Origin: Lates calcarifer
Taxonomy: Eukaryota > Chordata > Actinopteri > Centropomidae
DNA length: 64,000 nt
Direction: 5' to 3'
Assembly (NCBI RefSeq): GCF_001640805.2
Contig: NC_066844.1
Coordinates: forward strand, 12,834,543 to 12,898,542
Positions 19,171-32,140 of the stretch are shown piece by piece. The notes beneath the pieces were generated by a model that saw only the letters and a list, made by a program, of their open reading frames with translations, was not told the DNA's origin and searched no databases. The stretch's first letter is position 1; every line of letters starts with the position of its first letter. A program made the position numbers and the translations under genes.

Positions 19171-22100
19171 CCCATCACTACAGTGTGGCTATCAATATAA
19201 TAGGCCTTCACTTGAGGGGATAGGGTTTTGTGTTTATATAGCTTTTTTGAAGCCTTATTCCAATAAAAAATGATAATATTTAAGAAATATTTTAACACAA
19301 AATTTGACTTTCACACAACACAAAGGTTAAATGTGTGTAAAAAGAATCCTGAAATGAGGAACACAGACAGATTTCTTTCCCCAAAGGGAACAAGTTATAA
19401 GCAAGTCAGAAATAGTAGCTCAACATACTGACGCTAAGTGGCGCTAAAATAGCTTGCAACGGGAAACATTATGTGATTCAGAAAATGGCTATGCTACCTG
19501 GATGAGAAAGATTTAGTGACACTAAACAACTAACAACAGCAGCAACTAACTACCCAGCCACAGAGAACAGCTTGTAACTGGAGACATAACATTATGGAGA
19601 AAATAGCTACAGTGCTGTGGTTACACTAATTACTCAACGGGCTTCTTTTCTTGGTTATTCACTTCATAACCCTAGAAACTAAGCTAAGTAAGCTAAGTAA
19701 CTAGCTTACCTTGTGTGGCTACTTTAAACTTGTGAAAATCAGCTAGATTCATTAAACAACGGCACTCTAGGCTTCGTAATAATTTCTGCCTCTTCATTTA
19801 GCACCCCACCTTTTCACTGGGCTTAATATGTCGGCAGCTGTGACCCATTTCAGGGGCAGACTCCTTCAAGAACGAGGACTACAAAGGTGTGGCCTTCATA
19901 TGTCTGAAAGGCTACTGTTCTGAGCAGCTGTGCCTCCTCCCCAACGGAGACACACCAAACAAAGGATAAACCATAACATTATATAGGACATGTATTGTAG
20001 GAAAAAACATTAGTCCCACTTTTCTGAATATGGAAATGCACTTCCATAAAAGATGACATTTATTAGGAGAAAAAAAGGCAAATATCACAAACACGTACTT
20101 CTAGACACACACTGAAACTAATCATAATGACCTGGATGTCTGCACTGGCACCATAGAGGCCATTTACTCAGTGTAATTTGGTTTCCAGCAAGACAGACTC
20201 CAGCAGAGCTATCACAAAAAGACTGATTGATTCTGCAGGTGGATAGAGCCCTGCTTGCGCTGGCCACAATAAAGAAAATACTCTGTATTCAGTAGTTGGC
20301 ATTGTAAACGTCAGATGAAAACGTTGTCTTTTGCTTGAGACAAGAAAATTGAAATTGAAAACATTTTTACACCAAGTAGGATTTTTAGAAAAATAGGTAA
20401 CAGGTCCTAGGTATTATGTAAAAGCTGTGTTTGAGGAAAACACAGAACCTTGCTATGAACAGCTTCCCTTGGGAACTTGTTTGGAAGAGTGGAAACTTTT
20501 CAAGAAGTGAAATGTATTGAAATTTGAGACCAAACTCATTCAAAAATGAAAAATTATGCACAAGCAAATTTTCAACTGTTGATTCTTCCATTATCACATT
20601 GAAATATTTTGGCAGACCAGGGCCCTGTTTGTTATATTTGGAAACCGCTGACTTGATTGCTGATGATTTTTCATGTGCCTGCATTATTTCGTTGTTCAAA
20701 GATCACTTTTTTTAATAGCAAGAATTAATTAAAGCTCAAGGTATCAACTGAGAAAAAGTTGCAGTGATGAATGCAATTAAAATTATAACCCAAATCTGCA
20801 GCTATGTCACTTAGCCTATTTTAGCTGGTTGTTTTGGATTTAGGGCAGATTTTTTTTTGTATGTTTCAGTCTTACAGTTCCCATCAAGCAGGCAGCTGTT
20901 TTCACCTGACAATATCTGAAACTCACAATACAATACCTTCCCCCAAACAAATCTAGCAGATATAGATGAAAGTTGACCATCTAGCAGCTAAAGACCCATG
21001 TTATTTCACAACATTGGATATGCAGGAAAAGATTGGACTTACATTTGTCAGACTCTAAATGAGTGCTAAAGTTGCTATGTTGCTATGACTACTGCATAAC
21101 TGTTGATCTTCTTCCCTCTGGATAGATCCCTCTCTGTGTGTATGTTTTACTGAAACTTCTAGTAGTCACTGTAGAAATGGCTGACAGAGAGGTCTGATTA
21201 CACAGTGTAACCAGGACACTGTTTTCATAGACAGACATGTTGCTGTTGGGCCTTTCAAATGTGATTTTTGTTGTTGTGAGGACCACAAATTAAATTCCAG
21301 CCACCTCTATGGGATTGCTGCAGCAGCAGAGCTGAACATGTCAAAACCTCAGCACATAAATCCAAAACTATCTCTGTGCAGGACCAAGCAAGTCAAGCAC
21401 AAGAGAGGGTGTGAAATTTAAGGGTTTTATTGACCAAAATCTCAACCTCTACAGCAAACACATCACTTTATCTCAAATATATTAAAAAATAATGCAGCTC
21501 TTTCTAGCTCCCTATGAACTGAGGTCCAAATCAGAAACTGAGCTTTCAATTTAAAAAATGAAAACACTGAGATGACTGACTCACAAAAGGGGGAATATTT
21601 GTACCTGTCTGGCCAGACTATAAACACTATAGAGGTAAAAGGGGAAAGCAAGTATACACTAGACTAAATTCAAGGGATTACATTACCATTAACTTTGAAC
21701 AGTATCTCAATTTAATCCACAATATTTCTTTGCTCTGTTTTTGAATCTTTTAAGGACAGAATCTGTATTGGATTACACATCGAAAGTCATTACTAGTTTG
21801 AGCTCCCCCATGAATTTGGATGAGTTGGTTTGGGCCAATTATTGCACTTAAAATATATAGGTATGTCCATGCCCCGGGCCCTTTTGCTGGATGAACGCCA
21901 CATCAGGACACTGATGACACAAATAGAACAGAAACTAAAGCAGCATGATGATCTCAACACATTACTAATGATAAATAAACTGATAAAGTGATATATGAAA
22001 ACCATGTGTCATGATTTCAATTGGAAAATTTTACAACTAATATCAATAAATGATAAAAAAGGGTGTTGAGGAATGTAAGTAGTATGTTGCTTGGGGTATA

Positions 22101-22860
22101 GTCTGTAGTTGTCTAAATCAAACCTCTCCTAACTGGAAATGGTTAAAAAAAAAAAAAAAAAAAAGTATCTCACTTATACTTTTGCCTCCTACCTGCTACA
22201 GAGCCCCTTGGTTCAGTGTTATGATGAAAAAAGGCCAACATTAACCAGCTCCAGCATCTTTGATGATTTCAGGAGTCTCATTCACTTCAACATAGACTGT
22301 ATAGGCAAACTGAGACACCTAAGCCGAGTAATTTCCATGACAGGCAGGAAAAGCTGGTTAATTAGCTATAATGTTGAAAAAAATTATCGCTCACCCACAC
22401 CTTTCATCAACTTTCAAATCACTCGCAGTTACAATTTCCTCTTCCTCCTCTATCTCTGAAGTGAAAATTATTGAAAACAAAGTCAGCAGTGGCTATCTCC
22501 AACACCTCTGATATATTCAGCTCTACATCTCATGGTAACTCCGAATGTTCAAACTCATGTCTCCACAGAACAGATAGACAGTATAGTATTGTTGGTAATA
22601 GTTGTATAATTGCAATATTACACTCAAGGGTGTGCTTTAACACCATTTGAGCACTTCAGTGATGCTTGCGGACCTCGGTGCAAGCGCCTCAGCTTTCTCC
22701 ATCAGCTGTGTCGGTGACACGGTGCTATAACTTAAAATTCATGCAAAGTTTGCGGTTGCAGAAGCTCTGTGTGAGTAAAAAAATGCAGCATCTTTGTTAT
22801 AACGTGGTTGATAAAAGTAAGCATTTATTTGTGTAGTAGGCTACTGATTTAGTTTGGTAA
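19171..22860. other. intronic sequence with a 20-bp A tract
   Basis: No gene recognised. There is an A run at 22145-22164 and otherwise AT-rich sequence. Short open frames (up to about 106 codons at 22139-22459) show no protein-family features. Confidence 0.55.
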
Positions 22861-23099
22861 ATTATGAGACCTCAATCAAGCAACATGGAACATCAGCTCA
22901 GAGTTCACTCATCTGGGACTAGACTGACTGCTGTAGTGCTAAACTCAGTTATTACAGATGTCCCAGTTTTTGATGTCCCTACAGATGTCCCAGTTTTTGT
23001 TTTTGTTGATAAACCCTGTGTCTGGACAAAGGCAGTGTTGAAACAAGCTGTGTTACTACACCCTTGGATACATTATTAAGACAATACTGTGCTGGAGGA

Positions 23100-23340
23100 A
23101 GGAGTCCTGTATATTGCTATCAGAATGGCAAGAAAAAGGCAAGTAACAAAGGTTCATCCTACAGCAAGATAATGACCCAAAACATTAGAAGAACACAATG
23201 GCCTCACATGATGGAAGACCAGCACACTCTCTAAACCCCATGGAGCTGGATTGGGATGAACTGGACAGAACATAACAGCCTACAAGTGCAGCACATTGTG
23301 GGAACTTCTGCACCAGTGTTGGGACAAACACTTTTTGATT
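23100..23340 (+). pseudogene. internally deleted Tc1-like transposase remnant
   Basis: At 23125 a start reading MARKRQVTK resembles a Tc1 transposase N-terminus. It jumps within a few bases, with a +1 frame change, to a segment reading LQQDNDPKH (with the second catalytic Asp of the DDE domain), then SLNPMELDWDELDR, close to the Tc1 motif containing the third acidic residue. Stop codons interrupt it. Most of the gene between the DNA-binding part and the second Asp is missing. A T-rich 3' portion may extend to about 23450. Terminal repeats were not located, so ends are approximate. Confidence 0.75.
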
Positions 23341-23449
23341 AACTTAAGGATTTAAGATTCTATGATTCCTTTTTTTTTTATTATGTATTTGTTCTATGCT
23401 TTAATTTCAGAGTAGACTGAGACATCACACTATCTAAATACAGTATTAA

Positions 23450-24432
23450 CTGGACAAATGGAGGTATTCTACTTATCATTTTGATCATATTATGGTATCA
23501 TTTGCACCAATCATTTCAAGCATCTTTCACCTAGATAAAATCAAGATCTGTTTTAATTCCATATCCACATATACACCGAAGCCTGAATATGTTGTAGCAT
23601 TTACAAGTTACATTAACCTGGTTTCTGTCAGAGAATCCCAGTTAGTGTATACAGGTTTCTCAACCACGATAAGAGTTTGAGATTTACATCAACGCCTTTA
23701 TCCAAAGTGTAAACTAAACTAAAACCTGGATTGAGTTTAAGGCTTGGTGAGATACTTGCTACCATTATTTTTTGTTTTGCTCCATATTAATTTATGTGTT
23801 GCAAAGATCAAATAACTTTTCATTTGAAATTAAATGAGAGCTGAAGAAATTAAGTGTGGAGTGAAGGAAAGAAATTAAATAATCAATGACATTTTCATGT
23901 GAATAAATTACAGCTGACAAAGTTGACTTTAAAGCTGTTGCATGCTGTTAATTTAAAATGGATCAATCACATTAATTCCCTCTTCATCTAGTTAGGCTCC
24001 TGTGTTGTCTTTTGGGCTTTGTGTTTTAATGAAGGGACCACAGAGAGACGAGATGGCAATACCACAACCCACACAACAAAGACAAAACACCTAAAAACTT
24101 TTAGGATAACCTACCTGGGACATTTTTTACCTGCCACAGAAGGACAAGGTCTTCAGCTTAGCTCCTGAAATGCACTAATGATACTTAACATTCTACACCA
24201 GACTACAATTTGTAAAGGTTCAACCTTTACTTGTGACTGAAACACAACTGAAAACATTGAAAATACATATTTTTTGTGATTATGCATTCTTTCTTCTTTT
24301 ACACATCAACAGTTTAAAACCAGAGTAAATAATCAAATCTTGCAACCAATCACAAAAACAAACATTATCTCATTGTCTGTTTTGTTTTTTTAAAAAAAAA
24401 GACTTTCAGAGCATTAATTCTTGTAAACACTG
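23450..24432. other. intronic sequence, nothing recognised
   Basis: AT-rich, with no coding similarity and no clear repeat family. Confidence 0.5.
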
Positions 24433-25080
24433 TGGGCCCTACCTATCATACACCTGGAGCCAAGTGTGATGCAAATGTCTTTGCTGATGCAGGTGTCATT
24501 TTCCCACCCAGTGCCTATTTGAATGCCCATGGGTGTGCAGGTCTTAAAATGAGGTGTGGTCAGGCGAATTGTTGGCGCATTGCTATCTAGAGGCACTAAA
24601 AAGCAATTGCACAATTGACCAATAAAAACCTGGTATGACATCGATGGTTCAGTATTTCACTGTTTTCAAGATCAGAATATGTGCCTATTCAGGCACAATG
24701 TGTGTACACTCAGCTTGTAACACAGAGGGATGTGCAGCAGCACACAAACACACAAAAGATGAAAAATAAAAAGGCATGTTGTGTGTTGCCTAACATTGCA
24801 ATGCATCACGGATGTCTTTAGGATATGTGGACACATAACAACACTTTAGGGGCTGTGATGTTGAACTGTATGTGCTAAGGCACAATGAACCCCAATATGT
24901 CAGCAGCAGCACAGAAGAGGAGAAATCATCTGGCAGGAGAAGCTGGCAAATCTGCCATTGTAATAGCGATCCACAAAGGTACAAACGCACCTGGCTTTTA
25001 AAGGGATTGGCCGATTGGACTCTGATTGGTTTATTGCATGTTATGCCCAGAACACACCCATGATTAATTAAGAGACTGAG
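24433..25080 (+). mobile_element. probable Harbinger-like non-autonomous element, right end unclear
   Basis: It begins 'gggccctacctatcatacacctgg' and runs into 'aaatgtctttgctgatgcaggtgtcattttcccacc', then 'gtcttaaaatgaggtgtggtcaggcg' and 'ttgttggcgcattgctat'. From memory these blocks match, in order, a Harbinger-type repeat abundant in fish whose ends are GGGCCCTA. The matching right terminus (...tagggccc) was not found, so the copy is truncated or rearranged. The 170-codon minus-strand frame across it (24790-25302) is probably incidental. Confidence 0.55.
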
Positions 25081-28000
25081 ACCACATGCCTTGTGCTGTG
25101 ACCTTTTTTTTTTTTCGGGACATGCCTTAATGAACTTGTTCAATGTGATTTGGATCCACGTGATTAGACTGTTAAAACGGAGTCCTGTGTCTGGTTGGTC
25201 TGGTAGATAAAAAGACTCTCTGAGGGAGTAATGCATTTTTTGATTCTGGCAGCAGCAACAGGGGTTTGCTTTAAATAAGCAGAGGACCCGAGTCGTTAAC
25301 ATCTACAACAAGCCACCGGGGCTGTCCAGACAGGAATTGCACAGACTCTGATTTGATTGCGCAGCATCAACACAAAACTAAATTAATAAATAGGTAAGTG
25401 ATAAATCAAGGACAATTCAGATAACTTTTTCAATGTCACAATAAGAAATATACTAAATATTTTATTTTGTGTGTCTGAGTTACATCCTTTAAGGCGATAT
25501 TACTGTGATTTAGCACAGTCAGACTATGAATCATGATGCATTACTGTGTCATCATTCGTCTGTGTCCTTCCTTGTGTCCAGCAGGTAATTTATAATGTAT
25601 GTGGCTCTTCAAACAACCATATATATAATATTCCTTGTTCCTGTGCTCCCAGACAGTATGTTGGAGATTGTTTCTCTGAGGGCTACTGATATATTACACA
25701 TATTTGAGAGTGAGATGAAAATCTCAATAACTAGATGATTCTTATTGCCCTAAGTGTCATTTTTGGGAAATCATCCCAAAATAGTATCAGATATGTTGCA
25801 AAAGTTCCAGGTTTTTCTCTATCTCTGCATGAACCGAACATTTATTTCAAGCCTTTCTCTATATGCTCAGGTATCACATGGCCTGCTGGAAATCCCACTA
25901 AGTGCCCACAGCAAGAGAGTCACATTACAGCAGCTGTACAGATTATGAATGATAGGGAAACTCTTTTCACATTCATTAAAGTGCCACAAATGAATAATTC
26001 ATGCTTTCAAATTTCAGGCATCCAAATTTTCAACTGTGTCGTATCAGGTCTTTCCTCTCTCTAAGTGAATGCTTCCAGCACAAGTGATGTATTTGCTGGT
26101 CTGAGAAGACAAAGAAAAGCCTTATATTTCTCTAAAAATCATGACAGCTGAAACAAAGAAACAAATACAGTGTGCCAAATTCATCAGCACAAGCCACTTT
26201 GTTTGTCCTCACTGAATGAGATGTCTCTGTAAAGAGAGTGTACTAAGTGTTCGTTGCTTCTTGCTGAAGCAACATTATTTGTCTAAGTTGTCAATCACAA
26301 TAACTGTGATATTACAATTGTAAATCTTTTACACAGCTATTTTACTCACTGTAGACACTGCCCAGCATAAACCACCCACGAGAAACCATGTTGGTTAGTT
26401 TCTACCTGGAGCTGCTTGTAAGAGACAGTAACATTGTTATCCTCATAATTCAGCCTCTGGCCTGCAGATATGTAACAAATGAACTTTGCTTACATTATCT
26501 GCATAAACACCAACCTCCCTGAGGGACTAATATTTGGATTTTATTGTTTATGGTAGAAATAAATCACCAGTTTAAGGAGCCAATGCAGAGTTGTTAAATG
26601 TATGCAGTAATCTTTTAATGTTCTCAGCTATGAAACATAATGAATAAGTCTCTTGTATACCTTAGTCAGTTACTTTTCTCTGTCTCTCAGAGCACCCTCT
26701 GAACTTCTGGGCATTTCAGCTATTTTTTCCCTCTTAATATTATTTGTGTAATTGCTGATTTAATGGTTCCAATGGCTTTTGCTGATCTCTATTTGTTATA
26801 AGTCTGATTTAGTCAGACCTAAATCTAGTCACACTAAACCAAATCCAGTTTTATTAAATTAAGTATGAGCTATCATTACTTATCATTAAAGTTTTATTAA
26901 ATTAAAAGCTTAACTAATTAATGTTTTTTATGTTAACAATGAATCAAATGAATATTTCCCTCAAGAGCTGGTGGAAATTTAAACAAAGCAAAATTGAGAG
27001 TGAATACAGGACTTAATTCATGTACACCTCTATGTTAAGGGGTACATCTTAACTACTGTGGCTACATGTGTATGCTTTACAATTATGTCACAGAATTATC
27101 ATCATATATCATCATATCAACCTTACAAGATGGTAATACACCAATGTTCTGGTTACAGCTTGTTCTGCTGCCCCCTTGTGGCCGAAAAGAAAGTTAAAAA
27201 AACTGCTGAAAACAGCTTTAATGTCATGTCATATTATGCTGATTATAAGGCTTCTCATACACTTTCATCAAACTGACCATCATCTAGTTGTTGACAAAAA
27301 TGCCACACTGCATCTCTGGCTGATTGATGGAGAAATTATAAATTCAAGGACATCTTTGAAAATATTCGCATTACTCTGAGGACTACTTTGTAAGCATGAA
27401 TTGCAGCACTTACTGCTTATAAAGTCAAGCAATCAAAGCACAAAAATGGAATCACAATGTCACCAAGACCAATCAGCCTATCTTTGTTTCCTCAATTAAG
27501 CACAAGTAAACCAAAATGAAAAGAGTGTTTTGGCGAGCCCCAGTGCATATTTTACCCGTGGAAAAAAAAATAGTCAAGGTATCCTTGGGAAGAAGAACGG
27601 TCCACTGAAAATTACAGTTTTTGGTGCAATGCAATGACAGCCCTGTGTGTGACATAAAAACACAAAAACAAATTCTGCAAAGAAAAAAATAGCTCAATCA
27701 TAAATTGCTGATGCTGTAACACTGGCATCATCACACCATACAGTATCATCACAGCTACTCAGGCTTCTGTCGACCCTGCCCGCTCATCTTGCTGGCTGGG
27801 CAATTGTAGCTGTCAGTCACCTGAGTAATGTGGGAGACAGCTGTGGTATTTCAAACCAGGGAGAGGGATTCTATCATCTCCCCTCCGGTAGGTCACACGG
27901 CCAATGACTAATTGTAGTAAAGGTGGGGTATAAACGATGACTGCTTTTCTTGACAAGGCTTTGACTGAGCATCATCGTAGAAGAAAATCAGGTTCATGGC

Positions 28001-31000
28001 TGTATGATTATCCCCCTCTGACATCCTGGGAGTGAGCCTACAAGGAGTTTGCTTGGGCTGGGAGTCTCACAGCAAGAGAAAGTGGGAAATGCAGCAGAAC
28101 ATAAGAAACCGCACAATACAGTTACTACATAAAAAATTCATGCCTTTTTGTTGCTTCCATGGTTGAATCTCTACAGAGGTTTCGGTGGCAGCTTCTTGGA
28201 AGAAGCTTGATGAAGAGAGAAGTCTGCTCTGACTTCTCAGGAGATTTGAAATGTCAGTGTCAGTGAGCCTGCAGGAGGGATCTGTACACACCAGCTTTGA
28301 GCTAAGATACTGTATAGATTATATTTATGTCTACTGCAGAGTCTTTAGCAATGCCTCTTTCATGTGCATTTGCAGCAGCACATGGATCAAATGGCTGCAC
28401 CTTTATTAACTTGTTAAGAGCAAGAGAAAGAGACTGTCAAGGGGAAAGATTAGAGCTCTCAACCTATGCAAAATGCTCTGGTCTAAATTTAATTTGTAAG
28501 GATGAAGAGGCCTTCAAAGCTTCTTAGCACAACAAAGGCCAATGGATTTGGGGGCCTAAGAGACGGTCAGCATCAATTGATAGCAATCCTTCTGCTTAAC
28601 CCACCTTATCCACCTACACACACAAACACACACACTCTCAGCACCACCTTTAGCAGACTATCTGGTGCTGCAGACAGAATAATGATAGCATTTTAAAATG
28701 AATAAAGGTGCAGATACATTGTAGAACTTATAGAATTGGTCCTACTTGATGAGTTGGCAAAATTATGTGGTGTTTCCCTCTTAACAAACAAAAAATGATG
28801 AATGGGTGTTGAATTGCATCTTGCCCTAAATGTTGTTGCTAAGGCTAAATGGTGGAATGACAGCATCTTTCATTTGAAAGTGTATTAAAAAACACTACAT
28901 GCAAGCCAGAAATATGATTCTAAATGTTAAGTAATTAATGCAACTATGAATATCCACAAATGTATTTACAGTGCATCTGCATTGAGCAACATGACTGGGT
29001 AGAATGTGCTATTCATATGTTCAAGAACTGCAAATGTGAAACACTGAATCTAGCTCCTCACAAAAGGCAGACTTGAAAGACTGATGTGTACTAAGCAGCT
29101 TGGCAGTTACTGAACAAAAGACAACATGACATCTTCTCATCCTTTGATTGGATTATAAAAGGTTATACCATGGCCACTGAGAAATCTGATTGGCTGGAAG
29201 TTGTAGATTGCCTTTTAGTAACCAGGCAGTATAACCCAACAGCTATGATGCAGGTGTTTGTTAACAGTCACAAATTATTGCACCAGTTTAAAATCTTTAG
29301 GTAACTAAAGCGACAGTGAGGTTTAGCTGCTCATTAAGAGCTTATAACTGTAATTTCACAAAATTTAAAGTAAGCTAGCTATGGTTAAGCTGTAGACCAA
29401 AACTGACATGAGGAGAAGTCACGGGTATGAGTGTGAGAGGAAAAGAGAGACAGAGATAGAGAGCTAATGTATCTGTTTGTGGTGTGTGGTGTGTGACAGA
29501 GGGAGGCAAAGAAAGAAAGAGAGTACAGTTATCTTCACTAGATAACACACTTTTAATAGTATTGTGTAACAGGATGCAGTCATTCTCTACCCTTGTAGTT
29601 TCAGTACATTCAAGACTTGAGAGCAATCAGTGAAATGTCTCTTTCTCTCCCAAATTCAAAATTTGTTAGGATAAAAGTTGAAGCCCAGCCTTGTGAACTC
29701 CCTCCTGTTTAGTCATATGCTGCCTAACAGAGCAGACAACACAAATTCTGAGGCCCGATGTCAATACTATGACACACCTTATTTTTCATAGGCTATCTGA
29801 CCCAAATACTGAAGGTCCTGGTTGAAAACTAAAATGTTTATGTGTGTGATTTATTGATATGATGTGAGTGAAAGATTAATTGAGTACTGAAATTGACACA
29901 AAGTTACCTGCTAGAAAAGATGTATCACTGCATTTGATTTGTTGAAATAACAAAAATACACAGCCCGCTGATGTTTGTAGAGTGGTGTTGTAGAGTGGAT
30001 GCTCTTACCTCACAAATGATCTTTGGCTGAGTACAGACACTGGCTGCAGTGCAGAGAGCACTTTGCTCCTAAAAAGACAGAGGAGAGATAATGGTTTTGT
30101 TAGCATGTGGGGTTAACAAATACAATGAATGAATATGGTGTAATATTTGCGTTTGAATGCTCTATTTCAAATTTCCCTTAAAGCTATTCTAAAGAGGCTT
30201 TATATAGCTTTAATCGGGCGTTTAGAATTGTACCTGCATTAAGTTGGGACAATTGACCAAGACTGGGTTTTAAATGAACGGACGCAATACATGTGCCAGA
30301 GGCCAATATCTGGACATTTAGCCCTGGTATGACCCAAATGCACCAGATCCTACAACTCCAGTAACCAGATAGCACCATTCATTACACCCTCCCTGACTGT
30401 TAAGATGTATTTTTGAAACACCACAGCACTGGTTTGTAATGCAGGGTTTGTAATCTCCAAGTGCAATTCAAGATAACCCTGATGACATCACCAAGGTTAT
30501 TTTCTACCAGTGGAAAGCTCCTCCAGAGGCACAGAGGACATTATACAATTGTTTTTGCAGGGTAAGTAGTTCTCCTTATGGTAAGTAAACTGAAGTCTTT
30601 GGAGTGTCCCATTTAAAAAACAAAACATCCAAATGAAATGTATTTAAAATGCTGTGAGGCCAAAAAATCTAAGTTTACTTACTTCCTCAGACCTTTGACA
30701 AGAAGTTAAGATAGATTACATCAAATTCTAATATTGATCTCTGTGGGAAATTAGATAATGAAATTAGGTTGTAGTAGTAGTACATTATTCTCTGTTTTCA
30801 TTACTGTGCTGCTAAATTGTGGAGCAGACTTGTGTTCGGGCATGGTGGGGAGCAATTGTCTCTGCTGCTTCTTCATCATTCCCAGTACACAAGAACCCTA
30901 GTATTAATTTATATTGATGCTAGCAGGCTTGTTGGCGCAGTGATGGCTTATTACTGAAGCTCATCACAACTTTTGACTGCTGTGGCTGTTCACACAACAG

Positions 31001-31440
31001 TCATGATAACATAAATACATAAATACAATGATAAAATATTCAATTATACAAAGTGGCCAAAGTCAACATCAGTTGGGAGTCAGCACTGGAATGAATGATC
31101 AGATGAATGATCAATCAGATTCAAAAGCACACTGTATCTGATGAAAAAACTGTCAAAACTTAACCTGATAGCTACTCAGGCAAAAGGCAGTGAGACATTT
31201 CAATTTCAGAATGCAAATGGCTTAGGACTTCTGCTGCTAAAGGGTCATGCACTGCAAAAATCAAGAATCACCTCACAGAGAGCAAGAGAACAAAACAATC
31301 CCTGCTTACAATTCAGTTTCAAACACAGAGGATTAAAAAGGCTCCATATCATGATCTCAGCTGAGCATTTACTCAAACCAAAGCAATTGACTTGTCAAAT
31401 GTCACAAAGCTATTGACTTGATTCTGTGTTAAGGAGAAAG
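25081..31440. other. intronic sequence, nothing recognised
   Basis: AT-rich sequence. It includes a CA-rich patch near 28617-28636 and a purine-rich patch near 29436-29525. A short hairpin (8-bp arms, 2-base loop) is at about 28189-28206. No exon-like segment with protein similarity was found on either strand. Confidence 0.5.
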
Positions 31441-31599
31441 GAAAAGGTGAGAGATACGAAGTGTGAACAAAAGGTTCAGAGACTGTTCCTGCTGTGAACA
31501 GGAATGGACAACGGCGACATTATGCACATGCAGCAGGTGAGTACGGTATTCCACATAATGTTGCACAATTGTGATTCCAGTCTGGAGCAGAACCAGCAC

Positions 31600-32140
31600 C
31601 AAGTCAAAATCAACAAGGCTCTCCGGCACTATTGAAAGCATCCTGACTTACGGCCTCACTTCCTGGTATGGTAACTGGTAAGGTTCAAGGACAACAGTAG
31701 CTCAACAGGATAGTGATGACAGCCAGAAGAATCATCAGTGCCCCTCTCCACTTTCTAGTGGAGATATACCAGTAATGCTGTAGTCGCAGAGCTTTGGCAA
31801 TCATCAAGGACCCTCACCACCCTTCTCACAGACTGTTTTCCCTGCTGCCATCCAGGAAGACGTACAGGAGCATCTGTGTCAGATACACACACACACACAC
31901 ACACACACACACCCATCCACCTGAGCTACACATCATCTGCCAAACCCATCTAAGTGGACTTTAAAATGTGCTGCTAACTTATGTGTTGATTGTTCTAGTC
32001 ACTGGGCTGATGTTTCTTTCTAGCTACGTTTTTGTTTATCTATTCTTATTCTTAATCTTAGAATTTTCTTTTTAATGTAAAGCACTGATTGCTGGTGAGA
32101 AACAACATTTTATTTCTACATGTACGCAAGTTGTTACTGA
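31600..32140 (+). mobile_element. LINE (L2/CR1-like) remnant: RT C-terminal end and 3' UTR
   Basis: From about 31619 one frame reads SGTIESILTYGLTSWYG. Further on come pieces reading AIIKDPHHPSHRL-like and LPSRKTYRSICVRY. These match the C-terminal end of fish L2/CR1-type LINE ORF2 proteins, broken by stops and frameshifts. An (AC)14 microsatellite follows at 31885-31912, then a UTR-like stretch to about 32140 with 'aatgtaaagcactgattgctg...aacaacattttattt'. The 5' part is missing. The element is on the plus strand, antisense to the contactin gene. Confidence 0.7.
31885..31912 (+). repeat. (AC)14 microsatellite
   Basis: A perfect dinucleotide run of 14 units next to the end of the LINE coding remnant. 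Confidence 0.95.

Noticed and set aside
24790..25302. 170-codon minus-strand frame rich in Cys and Leu
   Set aside because: It overlaps a Harbinger-like repeat and continues into unrelated sequence. No transposase or domain motifs and no splice context.
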